Assembly: GCF_903642285.1 (NCBI RefSeq)
Contig: NZ_CAHJWJ010000003.1
Span: forward strand, 1-64,000
Direction of reading: 5' to 3'
Source of the DNA: Sphingomonas bacterium
GTDB lineage: Bacteria; Pseudomonadota; Alphaproteobacteria; Sphingomonadales; Sphingomonadaceae
DNA length: 64,000 nucleotides
Part shown: piece by piece, positions 33,944 through 42,111 of the stretch
Numbering within the stretch: the stretch's first letter is position 1
Layout of the letters: every line of letters starts with the position of its first letter
Notes under the pieces: generated by a model
What the model was told of the DNA's origin: nothing
The model's database searches: none
The model's input: the letters and a program-made list of their open reading frames with translations, nothing else
Position numbers and translations under genes: made by a program

Positions 33944-35205
33944 AGATCCTTTGCGAGGCGGACGCCGGTGAACTGCCAGCGTTGGTGGGGATAGAAGAAA
34001 TTGCGGTAGCTGGCACGGGCATGGCCGCGCGGCGTCGCACAGGAGCCGCCGCGAAGGACGAACTGTCCGCTCATGAACTTGCCGTTATACTCGCCGACCG
34101 CCCCTTCGGCGGCACGGAAGCCCGGATAGGGGCGATAGGCGCTGCCCGTCCATTGCCAGACATCGCCGAAAAACGCCGGTGCGGCGACGGCGGGGCGAGG
34201 TTCCACCGGGCCGGCTTCGTCGAGTTGGTTGCCGCCCGCCGGATCATATCCGGCGGCCGCGGTCTCCCATTCGAATTCGGTCGGCAGGCGCACCCCCGCC
34301 CAGCTGGCATAGGCATCCGCCTCGAAGAAGCTGACATGCGTGACGGGGGCCGCGGGGTCGATCGCCCGGCGACCGTCGAGCCCGAAGCGAGTCCAGCCGT
34401 CGTCCCGTTCTTCCCAGTATAGCGGTGCCGCAATAGCTTCTGCCTTCACCCACGCCCAGCCGTCGGCGAGCCAATGGCGCGCTTCGCGGTAGCCGCCATC
34501 GGCGATGAACGCCGCCCATTCGCCATTGGTGACCGTGCGGTCGGCGATGGCGTGGGGCAGGAGCAGCGTGTCGTGGCGCGGCCCTTCGCAATCGAACGCG
34601 AAATCCGCCCGCTCGGTATCCCCGTCATGGCCGATCCCGACGATGCCGCCGGCATGTTCGATCCAGCCGACGGGACCGGGCATCGCCACCGGTACCTTGC
34701 GCGCCGGCGGCCAGATCGCCGGTTCGATGGGATTTTCGCCGAACAGATGCAGCATGTCGGTGATCAGCAATTCCTGATGCTGTTCCTCGTGATGACAGCC
34801 AAGCGCGACCAGTTCGTGTGCCGCGACCGGCAGCCCGGGCAACGCGCGCAGCAGCGCGGCATCGACCGCGGCGCGGTAGCCCCGCACTTCGTCCAGCGTG
34901 GGGCGGGTGACCATGCCGCGCCGATCGCGCGCGTGGCGGCGGCCTTCCGCCTCGTAATAGCTGTTGAACAGGAACGGAAAGCGTTCGTCGTGAAGCACGT
35001 AGCCGGGCAAATAGTCGCGCAATATGAAGGTTTCGAAGAACCAGGTCGTATGCGCCAGATGCCATTTGGTCGGCGAGGCGTCGGGCATCGACTGCCCGGT
35101 GGCATCCGCATCCGACAGGGGTGCGGCAAGCGCGAGCGACAGTCCGCGCACCTTGGCAAAGCGGTCGGCGAGCGCCGACGACAAGGCGGGCATTGGCTTC
35201 AGCAT
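33940..35205 (-). CDS. egtB: Ergothioneine biosynthesis sulfoxide synthase
   Basis: Non-haem iron enzyme joining hercynine with a thiol donor to form a sulfoxide. A DinB-like N-terminal domain provides three iron-binding His: His52 (WHLAHTTWFFETF) and His139/His143 (HHEEQHQE). The C-terminal formylglycine-generating-enzyme-like domain ends FVLRGGSCATPRGHARASYR. 421 residues. No SenB-like partner is present, so ergothioneine rather than selenoneine is the likely product. The lyase (EgtE) is not in the window. Confidence 0.93.
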   Translation of the reverse strand: MLKPMPALSSALADRFAKVRGLSLALAAPLSDADATGQSMPDASPTKWHLAHTTWFFETFILRDYLPGYVLHDERFPFLFNSYYEAEGRRHARDRRGMVTRPTLDEVRGYRAAVDAALLRALPGLPVAAHELVALGCHHEEQHQELLITDMLHLFGENPIEPAIWPPARKVPVAMPGPVGWIEHAGGIVGIGHDGDTERADFAFDCEGPRHDTLLLPHAIADRTVTNGEWAAFIADGGYREARHWLADGWAWVKAEAIAAPLYWEERDDGWTRFGLDGRRAIDPAAPVTHVSFFEADAYASWAGVRLPTEFEWETAAAGYDPAGGNQLDEAGPVEPRPAVAAPAFFGDVWQWTGSAYRPYPGFRAAEGAVGEYNGKFMSGQFVLRGGSCATPRGHARASYRNFFYPHQRWQFTGVRLAKDL

Positions 35206-35270
35206 CGACGGACCCCTGTATGGCGACGCCTCTACCCCGAGGAACGCCAACCTTTACCGGGCGATAGCAA

Positions 35271-35834
35271 TCAGCGCGCAGCCCCCGGAACCCATAGAAC
35301 GTCGCCCCCCGCCTTTTTGTTCACGAAGCGTGCGGCGACGAACAGGAAATCGGAAAGGCGGTTGAGATAGGTTAGCGCCTGCGGGTTGAGCGCCGGGTCG
35401 ACCGCGACCGCGCTCCGCTCCGCCCTGCGGACGATGGCGCGCGCGAGGTGCAGCGACGAAGCGCCGGCCGTGCCCGACGGCAGGACGAAACTGCGCAGCG
35501 GTTCCATCGCGTCGTTCATCGCATCGATCTCGCGCTCCAGCCGCGCCGGCTGTGCGGGAACGATTCGCAGCACCATGTCGGACGGCGTGAAATCCTCGCC
35601 CGGCGTCGCGATATCCGCGCCGAGGTCGAACAGGTCGTTCTGAATTTGCAGCAGCGCCGCGACGATCGGATCGTTTCCGAGTGCGGAGATCGCGACGCCG
35701 ATCGCGCTGTTCGCCTCGTCGACATCGCCGATCGCCGCCATCCGCGGATCGGCCTTCGATACGCGGCTGCCGTCGACGAGGCCGGTCGTGCCGCCGTCGC
35801 CGGTCCGGGTATAGATTTTCGTCAGCCTGACCAA
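35271..35834 (-). CDS. Cob(I)alamin adenosyltransferase, PduO type
   Basis: Transfers adenosyl from ATP to reduced cobalamin to make coenzyme B12. The 187-residue helical protein has the ATP-binding IYTRTGDGGTTGLVDG at residues 7-22, and the later RAIVRRAERS and YLNRLSDFLFVAAR motifs with the Arg/Asp pair of the PduO/MMAB family. Followed 1 bp downstream on the plus side by the small membrane gene's stop, likely one transcript. Confidence 0.94.
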   Translation of the reverse strand: MVRLTKIYTRTGDGGTTGLVDGSRVSKADPRMAAIGDVDEANSAIGVAISALGNDPIVAALLQIQNDLFDLGADIATPGEDFTPSDMVLRIVPAQPARLEREIDAMNDAMEPLRSFVLPSGTAGASSLHLARAIVRRAERSAVAVDPALNPQALTYLNRLSDFLFVAARFVNKKAGGDVLWVPGAAR

Positions 35835-35835
35835 T

Positions 35836-36063
35836 TCAGGTGCGACCCGCGGCGAACAGGATGACGACGACGATCAGGATCGCGATCGCCTGGAAGAAGA
35901 TGCGCTGCTGCATCATCCGGTTCGATTTCAGCGACGCCTGGCTCGGGCCGGTGCCCTTCACCTGCGCGGTCGATTCCTGGAGGAACGCGATGATCCCGCG
36001 AACGAGCGCCACGACGGTCGCCAGCATCGCCGCGATCAGGAGGATGATGAGGAGCGTATTCAT
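35836..36063 (-). CDS. Twin-transmembrane (HIG1-like) small protein
   Basis: A 75-residue protein with helices at about 4-28 and 57-73 separated by a polar loop with KSNRMMQQRIFFQ, the pattern of alphaproteobacterial HIG1-type proteins. Eukaryotic relatives assist respiratory supercomplexes; the bacterial role is not established. Overlaps the gluQ stop by ATGA. Confidence 0.8.
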   Translation of the reverse strand: MNTLLIILLIAAMLATVVALVRGIIAFLQESTAQVKGTGPSQASLKSNRMMQQRIFFQAIAILIVVVILFAAGRT

Positions 36064-36899
36064 ACGTCGGATGTAGGCACTGCCATGTCCGCCCGCAATC
36101 GATCCGCGAGCGCACGACCGTCCGTTCCGGTAACACGCATTGCCGCAAGCGTCGGTGCGCCGTCGCGCTTGGCGAGGCGCTTGCCGTCCGCGCCCAGCGT
36201 CAGCGCGTGATGATGCCAGCGCGGCACCGGCAGATCGAGCAAGGCCTGAAGCAGTCGGTGGACATGCGTCGCGTCGAACAGGTCCTGGCCGCGCACCACG
36301 TCGGTCACGCCCTGCGCGGCATCGTCGGTCACGACCGCGATATGGTAGCTCGTTCCCGCATCCTTGCGTGCCAGCACGACGTCACCCTGCGCGACCGGAT
36401 CAGCGACGATGGTCCGGCCGTGATCGCTCCAGTCGAGCGGCCCCGCCAGCGCGACCGCACGCGCCATGTCGATCCGCCAGCCATGCGGTCGGCCGAGATC
36501 GGGCGCGACCAAACCGCGGCACGACCCGGGATAGACGGGCAGGGCCCCATGCGGTGCGTGTGCGCTCGCCGCGATCTCGGCACGGGTGCAGAAACAGGGA
36601 TAGACGAGATCCATCGCCCGCAGCCGATCGAGCGCCGCGACGTAGAGCGGCAGCCGCTGCGACTGGAACAGCACCGGCCCGTCCCAGGCCAGGCCGAGCC
36701 AGGTCAGGTCGGCGAGGATCGATTCGACATGTACCGCCCGGCTGCGCGTTCGATCGATATCCTCGATCCGAACGAGGAACCGGCCCCCCGCCGCCCGCGC
36801 CAGATCGTGCGCGCGGATCGCGGACACCGCGTGGCCGAGGTGCAATTGTCCGGTGGGGCTGGGTGCGAAGCGGGTCACGATCACACCTGCGCACCCCAT
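36060..36899 (-). CDS. gluQ: Glutamyl-Q tRNA(Asp) synthetase
   Basis: Charges the queuosine base at position 34 of tRNA(Asp) with glutamate. It is a truncated glutamyl-tRNA synthetase lacking the anticodon-binding domain: VTRFAPSPTGQLHLGHA with the HIGH-type box, a zinc knuckle (YPCFCTRAEI and YPGSCRG), and KRLAKRDGAP replacing KMSKS. 279 residues from the ATG at 36899; a GTG five codons later is an alternative. The queuosine link is supported by the transporter gene 1.2 kb away. Confidence 0.92.
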   Translation of the reverse strand: MGCAGVIVTRFAPSPTGQLHLGHAVSAIRAHDLARAAGGRFLVRIEDIDRTRSRAVHVESILADLTWLGLAWDGPVLFQSQRLPLYVAALDRLRAMDLVYPCFCTRAEIAASAHAPHGALPVYPGSCRGLVAPDLGRPHGWRIDMARAVALAGPLDWSDHGRTIVADPVAQGDVVLARKDAGTSYHIAVVTDDAAQGVTDVVRGQDLFDATHVHRLLQALLDLPVPRWHHHALTLGADGKRLAKRDGAPTLAAMRVTGTDGRALADRLRADMAVPTSDV

Positions 36900-37003
36900 T
36901 TGGCGACGAAACGAGCCTTGACCGCGAATCGTCCGCCGTGCTGTCATGGCAGCGTCATCCGGCTGCGTCATTGGCTGCGTCGGCACTGTTGCTGGGAGGA
37001 GTC

Positions 37004-37570
37004 GTGTTTCATCCCGATCTGATCCGCCATCCGGACGGCTGCCCCGCACTCGTCCTCAATGCCGATTATACCCCGCTTTCCTATTACCCCTTGAGCGTGT
37101 GGCCCTGGCAGACCGCGGTCAAGGCGGTGTTCCTCGACCGTGTCGACATCGTCGCGCATTACGAGCGCGAAGTGCGAAGCGCGTCGTCGTCGATGAAGCT
37201 GCCGTCGGTCATCGCGCTCAAGCAGTTCGTGCGGCCGTCGCAATTCCCGGCCTTTACAAGGTTCAACCTGTTCCTGCGCGACCGGTTCACCTGCCAATAT
37301 TGCGGTCACCCCGGCGAACTGACCTTCGATCACGTCGTGCCGCGGGCGCAAGGGGGGCGTACCACCTGGGAGAATGTCGTCACCGCCTGCGCGCCGTGCA
37401 ATCTGAAGAAGGGCGGACGTACGCCCAAACAAGCGACGATGCCGCTTCACCTCGAACCGATCCGTCCGACGAGCTGGCAATTGCAGGAACATGGCAAGCG
37501 CTTCCCGCCGCACTATCTCCATGGTAGCTGGCATGACTGGCTCTATTGGGATGTCGAGCTGGAGGCGTGA
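37004..37570 (+). CDS. HNH endonuclease family protein
   Basis: A 188-residue protein with a GTG start preceded by GGGAGGA. The C-terminal half is a zinc-ribbon HNH: Cys97/Cys100 in FTCQYCG, LTFDHVVPRAQGG with Asp109-His110, Asn124, and Cys129/Cys132-Asn133 in ACAPCN. The N-terminal ALVLNADYTPLSYYPLSVW is typical of a widely conserved, single-copy bacterial HNH group of unknown biological role, distinct from the restriction-type HNH at 13 kb. Confidence 0.88.
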   Translation: MFHPDLIRHPDGCPALVLNADYTPLSYYPLSVWPWQTAVKAVFLDRVDIVAHYEREVRSASSSMKLPSVIALKQFVRPSQFPAFTRFNLFLRDRFTCQYCGHPGELTFDHVVPRAQGGRTTWENVVTACAPCNLKKGGRTPKQATMPLHLEPIRPTSWQLQEHGKRFPPHYLHGSWHDWLYWDVELEA

Positions 37571-37597
37571 TGCGCCTGGCGGGTGACGGGGGCAGGA

Positions 37598-38011
37598 ATG
37601 CGGTGGACGATCGGTGCGATGACGGCGGCGGCGATCATGCTGGCTGCCTGTGGGCCCTCGAAGCAGGAAAAGCGCGCGATCGCGGATGCCAGGGCGGCGA
37701 ATTTCATCCCTCCTTCGGTTACCTCGCGGGCCGATTTCGGCATCTCGGTCGATCGCCGGTTCCACGCCCTGGACCGCAACGGCGACAATTTCATCACCCC
37801 CGACGAGATGCCGGCGAAGAACCGGGCGCGGCTGATGTCGTTCGACAAGGACGGCGACGGCAAGGTCAGCGCGATCGAATTCAGCGACGGCCAGCTGGCG
37901 CGGTTCGACCGCGACGATCTGAACCATGACGGTACGGTGACGTCGGAGGAACATCAGGCGGCACGTGCCGGGGCCGCCCCCGCCCCCACGGGGACGTCCG
38001 CGGTTCCCTGA
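37598..38011 (+). CDS. EF-hand domain lipoprotein
   Basis: A 137-residue protein with a lipoprotein signal (IMLAAC, Cys18) and three calcium-binding loops: DRNGDNFITPDE, DKDGDGKVSAIE and a third, DLNHDGTVTSEE. The Asp/Asn spacing fits canonical EF-hands. Ends with an Ala/Pro-rich tail. A GTG five codons upstream is an alternative start; the ATG has a GGGGG at suitable distance. Confidence 0.82.
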   Translation: MRWTIGAMTAAAIMLAACGPSKQEKRAIADARAANFIPPSVTSRADFGISVDRRFHALDRNGDNFITPDEMPAKNRARLMSFDKDGDGKVSAIEFSDGQLARFDRDDLNHDGTVTSEEHQAARAGAAPAPTGTSAVP

Positions 38012-38092
38012 CGCGGCGCTCCGATCGACGAAAGCGCGGTTGACGAGGGCGCGCGATTGACGAGGGCGCGAAAGCCGGTAGCCTTGCCGGAC

Positions 38093-38767
38093 ATGAACAC
38101 CCAACCGCCTGCGATCCCGCGTTCGCTCTTCGCCCTCTCGATCTTCTACGGCGGCATGGTCTGCATCGCGGGGGTGCTGGGGAACAAGCAGGTGTCGCTC
38201 GGTCCGGTCTCGGCGATCGGGCCGGTCGTCGGGCTCGGTCCGCTGGCGATCGAGGCGGGGATCTTCGCGTTCCTGCTGCTGGTGGTGGTGTCGAGTGCGG
38301 TCGCCGAACTGCACGGCGCTGCGACGGCCAACCGGCTGGTGCGGTTCGGTTTCGTCCCGCTGATCGTGTCGATCCTGTTGTCGCTGGTCATCCTGGCCAT
38401 CCCCGCCGCGCCCGACATGGCCCCCGATCGCCGCGACGCATTCGCGCTGATGATGGGGGGCACGCCGCGCATCTGGGTCGGCGGGATCATCTCCTACGGC
38501 ATCTCGCAGACATTGAACGTGTCGGTCTTCACCTGGCTGAAGGGGCGCGAGGGGTCGCAACTGCTGTGGCTCCGCGCCGGGATCGCCAGCGTGCTGAGCC
38601 AGATCGTCGACACGCTGCTGTTCGTCTCGATCGCGTTTCTGGGCGTCTTCCCGATCCGCGAATTGCTGCTGGGACAGATGATCGTGAAGGTGCTGCTGTC
38701 CGCGGTGCTGGTGCCGCCGCTGATCTATGCGTTCGTGGCGCTCGGGCGGCGGCTGGATCGCGGATGA
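38093..38767 (+). CDS. Queuosine precursor transporter (YhhQ/VUT family)
   Basis: A 224-residue inner-membrane protein with six helices. Motifs of the family include ELHGAATANRLVRFGF after helix 3, the helix GGIISYGISQTLNVSVFTWLK and the C-terminal ASVLSQIVDTLLF. YhhQ relatives import preQ0/preQ1 bases. A gluQ gene is close by, agreeing with a queuosine role. Confidence 0.85.
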   Translation: MNTQPPAIPRSLFALSIFYGGMVCIAGVLGNKQVSLGPVSAIGPVVGLGPLAIEAGIFAFLLLVVVSSAVAELHGAATANRLVRFGFVPLIVSILLSLVILAIPAAPDMAPDRRDAFALMMGGTPRIWVGGIISYGISQTLNVSVFTWLKGREGSQLLWLRAGIASVLSQIVDTLLFVSIAFLGVFPIRELLLGQMIVKVLLSAVLVPPLIYAFVALGRRLDRG

Positions 38768-38770
38768 CCG

Positions 38771-38857
38771 TCTTTCGTCATCCCGGGCTCGTCCCGGGAT
38801 CCAGAGCCCGGCGGGCGTCGCGGCCCCGGATGCCGGGACGAGCCCGGCATGACGGTA
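38771..38857. repeat. Family-4 inverted repeat, copy 1
   Basis: CGTCATCCCGGGCTCGTCCC on the left pairs with GGGACGAGCCCGGCATGACG on the right. Related copies are at 40358-40443, 42023-42107 and 45742-45831. Likely a REP-type element and possibly a transcription terminator between yhhQ and argB. Confidence 0.7.
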
Positions 38858-38908
38858 GATAGCGGGCTCGCCTTCCACTCCCCCCGCACTCCCGCTAAAG
38901 CCCCGCGC

Positions 38909-39808
38909 ATGACCGATCACACCCCGAGCGCGCGGTTGCTGGCGAAGGCGCAGACGCTGACGGAGGCGCTGCCTTATCTCCAGCGTTATGCAGGGGCCAC
39001 CTTCGTCGTGAAATATGGCGGGCACGCGATGGGCGATCCGGCGCTGCAGCGTGGGTTCGCGAATGACGTCGTGCTGCTGAAACAGGTCGGGATCAACCCC
39101 GTCGTGGTCCATGGCGGCGGCCCCCAGATCGGGTCGATGCTGAAGCGGCTCGGCGTCGAATCGCAATTCGTGAATGGCTTGCGCGTCACCGATGCGGAGA
39201 CCGCGCACATCGCCGAAATGGTCCTGGCGGGATCGATCAACAAGGAAATCGTCGGCTGGATCGGCCGGGCGGGCGGGCGCGCGGTCGGCATTTCGGGCAA
39301 GGACGCGGGGCTGGTCCAGGCCGAGAAGGTCGGGCGCTCCGATCCCGATCGTCTGCAGGGAATCGAACGCCACGTCGATCTTGGTTTCGTCGGCGAACCC
39401 GTCGCGGTCGATCGGCGGATCATCGACACGCTGTCCGCCGCCGGCATCATCCCCGTCATCGCCCCGATCGCGATCGGGGCGGACGGGCATACCTACAACA
39501 TCAACGCCGACACGATGGCCGGGGCGATCGCGGTCACGATGCAGGCGTCGCGTTTCTTCCTGCTGACCGATGTCGTCGGCGTGCTGGACAAGCAGGGCGA
39601 CCTGCTGACCGATCTCGACCCCGCCGCCATCGCGGCGCTGCGCGCGGACGGCACGATCACCGGCGGGATGATCCCCAAGATCGAGACGTGCGTCGCCGCG
39701 GTGCAATCGGGCGTCGACGCCGCGGTCATCCTCGACGGCCGCGTGCCGCATGCGATGCTGCTGGAGATCTTCACGTCGGCGGGCGCGGGCACGCTGGTGC
39801 ATCGCTGA
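38909..39808 (+). CDS. argB: Acetylglutamate kinase
   Basis: Second enzyme of arginine synthesis, phosphorylating N-acetylglutamate. The 299-residue amino-acid kinase fold shows FVVKYGGHAMGD, VVVHGGGPQIGSML, the substrate loop INADTMAGAIAV and GGMIPKIETC. The extended N-terminal helix (residues 1-25) is as in arginine-sensitive hexameric enzymes, so feedback inhibition by arginine is likely. Confidence 0.96.
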   Translation: MTDHTPSARLLAKAQTLTEALPYLQRYAGATFVVKYGGHAMGDPALQRGFANDVVLLKQVGINPVVVHGGGPQIGSMLKRLGVESQFVNGLRVTDAETAHIAEMVLAGSINKEIVGWIGRAGGRAVGISGKDAGLVQAEKVGRSDPDRLQGIERHVDLGFVGEPVAVDRRIIDTLSAAGIIPVIAPIAIGADGHTYNINADTMAGAIAVTMQASRFFLLTDVVGVLDKQGDLLTDLDPAAIAALRADGTITGGMIPKIETCVAAVQSGVDAAVILDGRVPHAMLLEIFTSAGAGTLVHR

Positions 39809-39850
39809 GCCGGATCGGCTAGAGACGGGTTTTCCCGTGGAGTGTATTTC

Positions 39851-40159
39851 GTGATCCTGCTGCTTCAGATCCTCCAGATCCTGCTCGACGTCGTGTGGTG
39901 GGTCATCGTCGTCCAGGCGATCCTGTCCTGGCTGATCGCGTTCAACGTCATCAACACGTCGAACGAGGGCGTGCGAACGATCTGGAACGCGCTGCAGCGG
40001 ATGACCGACCCGCTCTACCGCCCGATCCGCCGCGTCCTGCCCGATTTCGGCGCGCTCGACCTGTCGCCGCTCGTCGTGCTGATCGTGATCGCGATCCTCG
40101 ACAAGATCATCCGGGCCGCGATCGTCCAGCAGGTCTATGGCGGAGCGGTCACGGGCTGA
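39851..40159 (+). CDS. YggT family membrane protein
   Basis: A 102-residue protein with two helix pairs (about 3-30 and 62-88) flanking the conserved loop TDPLYRPIRRVLPDFGALDLSPLVVLI, the YggT signature. Linked in other bacteria to osmotic tolerance or division; the role is not settled. GTG 39851 with GGAG eight bases upstream is preferred to GTG 39842. Confidence 0.88.
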   Translation: MILLLQILQILLDVVWWVIVVQAILSWLIAFNVINTSNEGVRTIWNALQRMTDPLYRPIRRVLPDFGALDLSPLVVLIVIAILDKIIRAAIVQQVYGGAVTG

Positions 40160-40204
40160 TCCACGGCACCGGCCCCCGAGTCGCGGGCCTTGTTGTTCCT
40201 TATT

Positions 40205-40350
40205 GCGAACGGAAGTGGACGAACCACACGCTACGTCCGCACCGGAAACACCTCGCGCATGGGTTCGTCGGTGGTTCGTGCTGCGGGGGTGAGGCGAGGG
40301 ATGCGCCATTGTGCCGCATAGATCACAAGTGACGTTGTGTAGGACAGCCA
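40205..40350. repeat. Family-6 dispersed repeat, copy 2
   Basis: Contains GGAAGTGGACGAACCACACG, ACGTCC, CACCTC, GGATGCG and GTGTAGGACAG in the same order as the reverse complement of 23262-23408. Together with the family-4 repeat at 40358-40443 it fills the 368-bp gap between yggT and folD, in which I see no gene. Confidence 0.6.
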
Positions 40351-40357
40351 TTTTTCC

Positions 40358-40443
40358 GTCGTCATCCCGGGCTCGACCCGGGGTCCTGCTTCTTCTTGTC
40401 TGCCGAAGAAGCGGGACCCCGGCTGAACGCCGGGGTGACGGTG
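40358..40443. repeat. Family-4 inverted repeat, copy 2
   Basis: CGTCATCCCGGGCTCGACCC at left and GACCCCGGCTGAACGCCGGG then GTGACGG at right, with a CTTCTTC / GAAGAAG inner pair. Closest to the copy at 45742-45831, which has the same inner arms. Confidence 0.65.
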
Positions 40444-40527
40444 GTGGGATGGCGTCGCGGGAGTGGGCCCGGGGTGACGCGAGAGGGACCATTGCCGCTA
40501 GCGCTCCCACACCGTAGGGGCGCGGGC

Positions 40528-41403
40528 ATGAGTGCTACCATCATCGACGGCAAGGCCTATGCAGCGGCGCTGCGCATCCGCATCGCAGCGGGCGTGGCCG
40601 ATTTCGCCGAAGCCACCGGCCGCCGTCCGGGCCTGGCGGTCGTGCTGGTCGGCGAGGATCCGGCGTCGTCGGTCTATGTCCGTTCGAAAGGCAAGGCGAC
40701 CGAGGCGGCGGGGATGATCGGGATCGAACACCGGCTGCCTGCGGACACGTCGCAGGCCGACCTGCTCGCGCTGGTCGCCGCGCTGAACACCGATGCGACG
40801 ATCGACGGGATCCTCGTCCAGTTGCCGCTGCCCGAGCCTATCGACGAAGCCGCGGTGATCCAGGCGATCGATCCCGACAAGGATGTCGACGGTTTCCACC
40901 CCGTGAACGCGGGCCGGCTGGCGACCGGGCTGCCCGGTTTCGTACCCTGCACGCCGCTCGGTTGCCTGATGCTGCTGAAGGACACGCTCGGCGATCTGGC
41001 GGGGCGCGACGCGGTGGTGATCGGCCGGTCGAACATCGTCGGCAAGCCGATGGCCGCGCTGCTGACGCAGGCGTCCTGCACCGTCACCGTCGCGCACAGC
41101 CGCTCGCGCGACCTGCCGGGCATCGTCGGCCGCGCGGACATCGTCGTCGCGGCGGTGGGACGGGCGAAGATGGTCAAGGGCGACTGGCTGAAACCCGGCG
41201 CGACCGTGATCGATGTCGGGATCAACCGGACCGAAGCGGGCCTCGTCGGCGATGTCGATTTCGACGCGGCGCTGGCGGTCGCGGGCGCGATCACACCGGT
41301 GCCGGGCGGGGTCGGGCCGATGACGATCGCGGTCCTGCTGCGCAACACGCTCGTCTCCGCCGCGCGGCGCGACGGCCATCCGCTCGATGCGGCTTCGCTG
41401 TGA
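40528..41403 (+). CDS. folD: Methylenetetrahydrofolate dehydrogenase / cyclohydrolase
   Basis: Bifunctional one-carbon enzyme interconverting methylene-, methenyl- and formyl-tetrahydrofolate. The 291-residue protein carries [13 protein letters not shown] with the catalytic Lys, [25 protein letters not shown], the NADP site [14 protein letters not shown] and the terminal [13 protein letters not shown]. Its stop overlaps the marC-like start as GTGA. Confidence 0.96.
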   Translation: MSATIIDGKAYAAALRIRIAAGVADFAEATGRRPGLAVVLVGEDPASSVYVRSKGKATEAAGMIGIEHRLPADTSQADLLALVAALNTDATIDGILVQLPLPEPIDEAAVIQAIDPDKDVDGFHPVNAGRLATGLPGFVPCTPLGCLMLLKDTLGDLAGRDAVVIGRSNIVGKPMAALLTQASCTVTVAHSRSRDLPGIVGRADIVVAAVGRAKMVKGDWLKPGATVIDVGINRTEAGLVGDVDFDAALAVAGAITPVPGGVGPMTIAVLLRNTLVSAARRDGHPLDAASL

Positions 41404-42017
41404 TCGAGCTTTATGTTTCGACGCTCATCACCTTCTTCGTAGTGATCGATCCGCCCGGCTGTGCGCCGATCTATGCCGGGCTGTCGTCGGGTGCGTCGTC
41501 GACGCAACGGCGCGCGATGGCGTTTCGCGCGGTCGGCGTCGCGTCGGGCATCCTGTTCGTCTTCGCGCTGTTCGGCGAGACGCTTCTGAAGGGGCTCGGC
41601 ATCAGCCTGTCGTCGTTCCGGATCGCCGGCGGGATCATGTTGTTCCTCATCGCGCTGGAGATGGTGTTCGAACGCCGCACCCAGCGCCGCGAGGACCGTG
41701 CCGCGAAGGTCGCGCACGATCATGTCGAGGACGTGTCGATCTTCCCGATGGCGATGCCGATGATCGCGGGGCCGGGATCGATCGCGTCGGCGATGCTGCT
41801 GATGAGCCGCAACGATGGGTGGGAGCGGCAGGGCGTGGTCCTGGCCGCGATGGCGACGATCCTGGTGCTGACGCTGATCGCCCTGCTGGCCGCCGGCGCG
41901 ATGATGCGCGTGCTCGGCACGAAGATCGAGGCGGTCATCACCCGCCTGCTCGGCGTGCTGCTCGCCGCGCTGGCGGTGCAGTTCGTGGTGGACGGCGTGT
42001 CGGAGGTCTTGCGGTAG
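41400..42017 (+). CDS. MarC/UPF0056 family membrane protein
   Basis: A 205-residue six-helix inner-membrane protein: [17 protein letters not shown] in helix 1, LRIAGGI-like [17 protein letters not shown] and [18 protein letters not shown] in the middle. The GTG start overlaps the folD stop. Family function is not settled; the early link to multidrug resistance was withdrawn in later work on E. coli. Confidence 0.88.
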   Translation: MIELYVSTLITFFVVIDPPGCAPIYAGLSSGASSTQRRAMAFRAVGVASGILFVFALFGETLLKGLGISLSSFRIAGGIMLFLIALEMVFERRTQRREDRAAKVAHDHVEDVSIFPMAMPMIAGPGSIASAMLLMSRNDGWERQGVVLAAMATILVLTLIALLAAGAMMRVLGTKIEAVITRLLGVLLAALAVQFVVDGVSEVLR

Positions 42018-42022
42018 GGGCG

Positions 42023-42107
42023 TCGTCGTTCCGGGCTTGTCCCGGGATCCAGGGCCTCGAGAACGTCGCGCGCGGCTCTGGATGCCGGGACGAGCCGGGC
42101 ATGACGG
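42023..42107. repeat. Family-4 inverted repeat, copy 3
   Basis: GTTCCGGGCTTGTCCCGGGA pairs with CCGGGACGAGCCGGGCATGA. It lies between the converging marC-like and GT-C genes, so it may serve as a bidirectional terminator. Confidence 0.65.
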
Positions 42108-42111
42108 AGGA

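Noticed and set aside
33940-35205. Selenoneine synthase (SenA) instead of EgtB
   Set aside because: There is no SenB-type glycosyltransferase or selenophosphate gene beside it, and it is directly coupled to egtD.
37004-37570. HNH protein at 37 kb as part of a second restriction system
   Set aside because: No methyltransferase is adjacent and its N-terminus matches a widespread solitary HNH group.
36968-40510. A 1180-codon open frame on the minus strand opposite argB, yggT and the queuosine transporter
   Set aside because: It is Arg/Asp/His-rich without any domain and lies antisense to clearly recognisable genes; long spurious frames are expected at this GC content.
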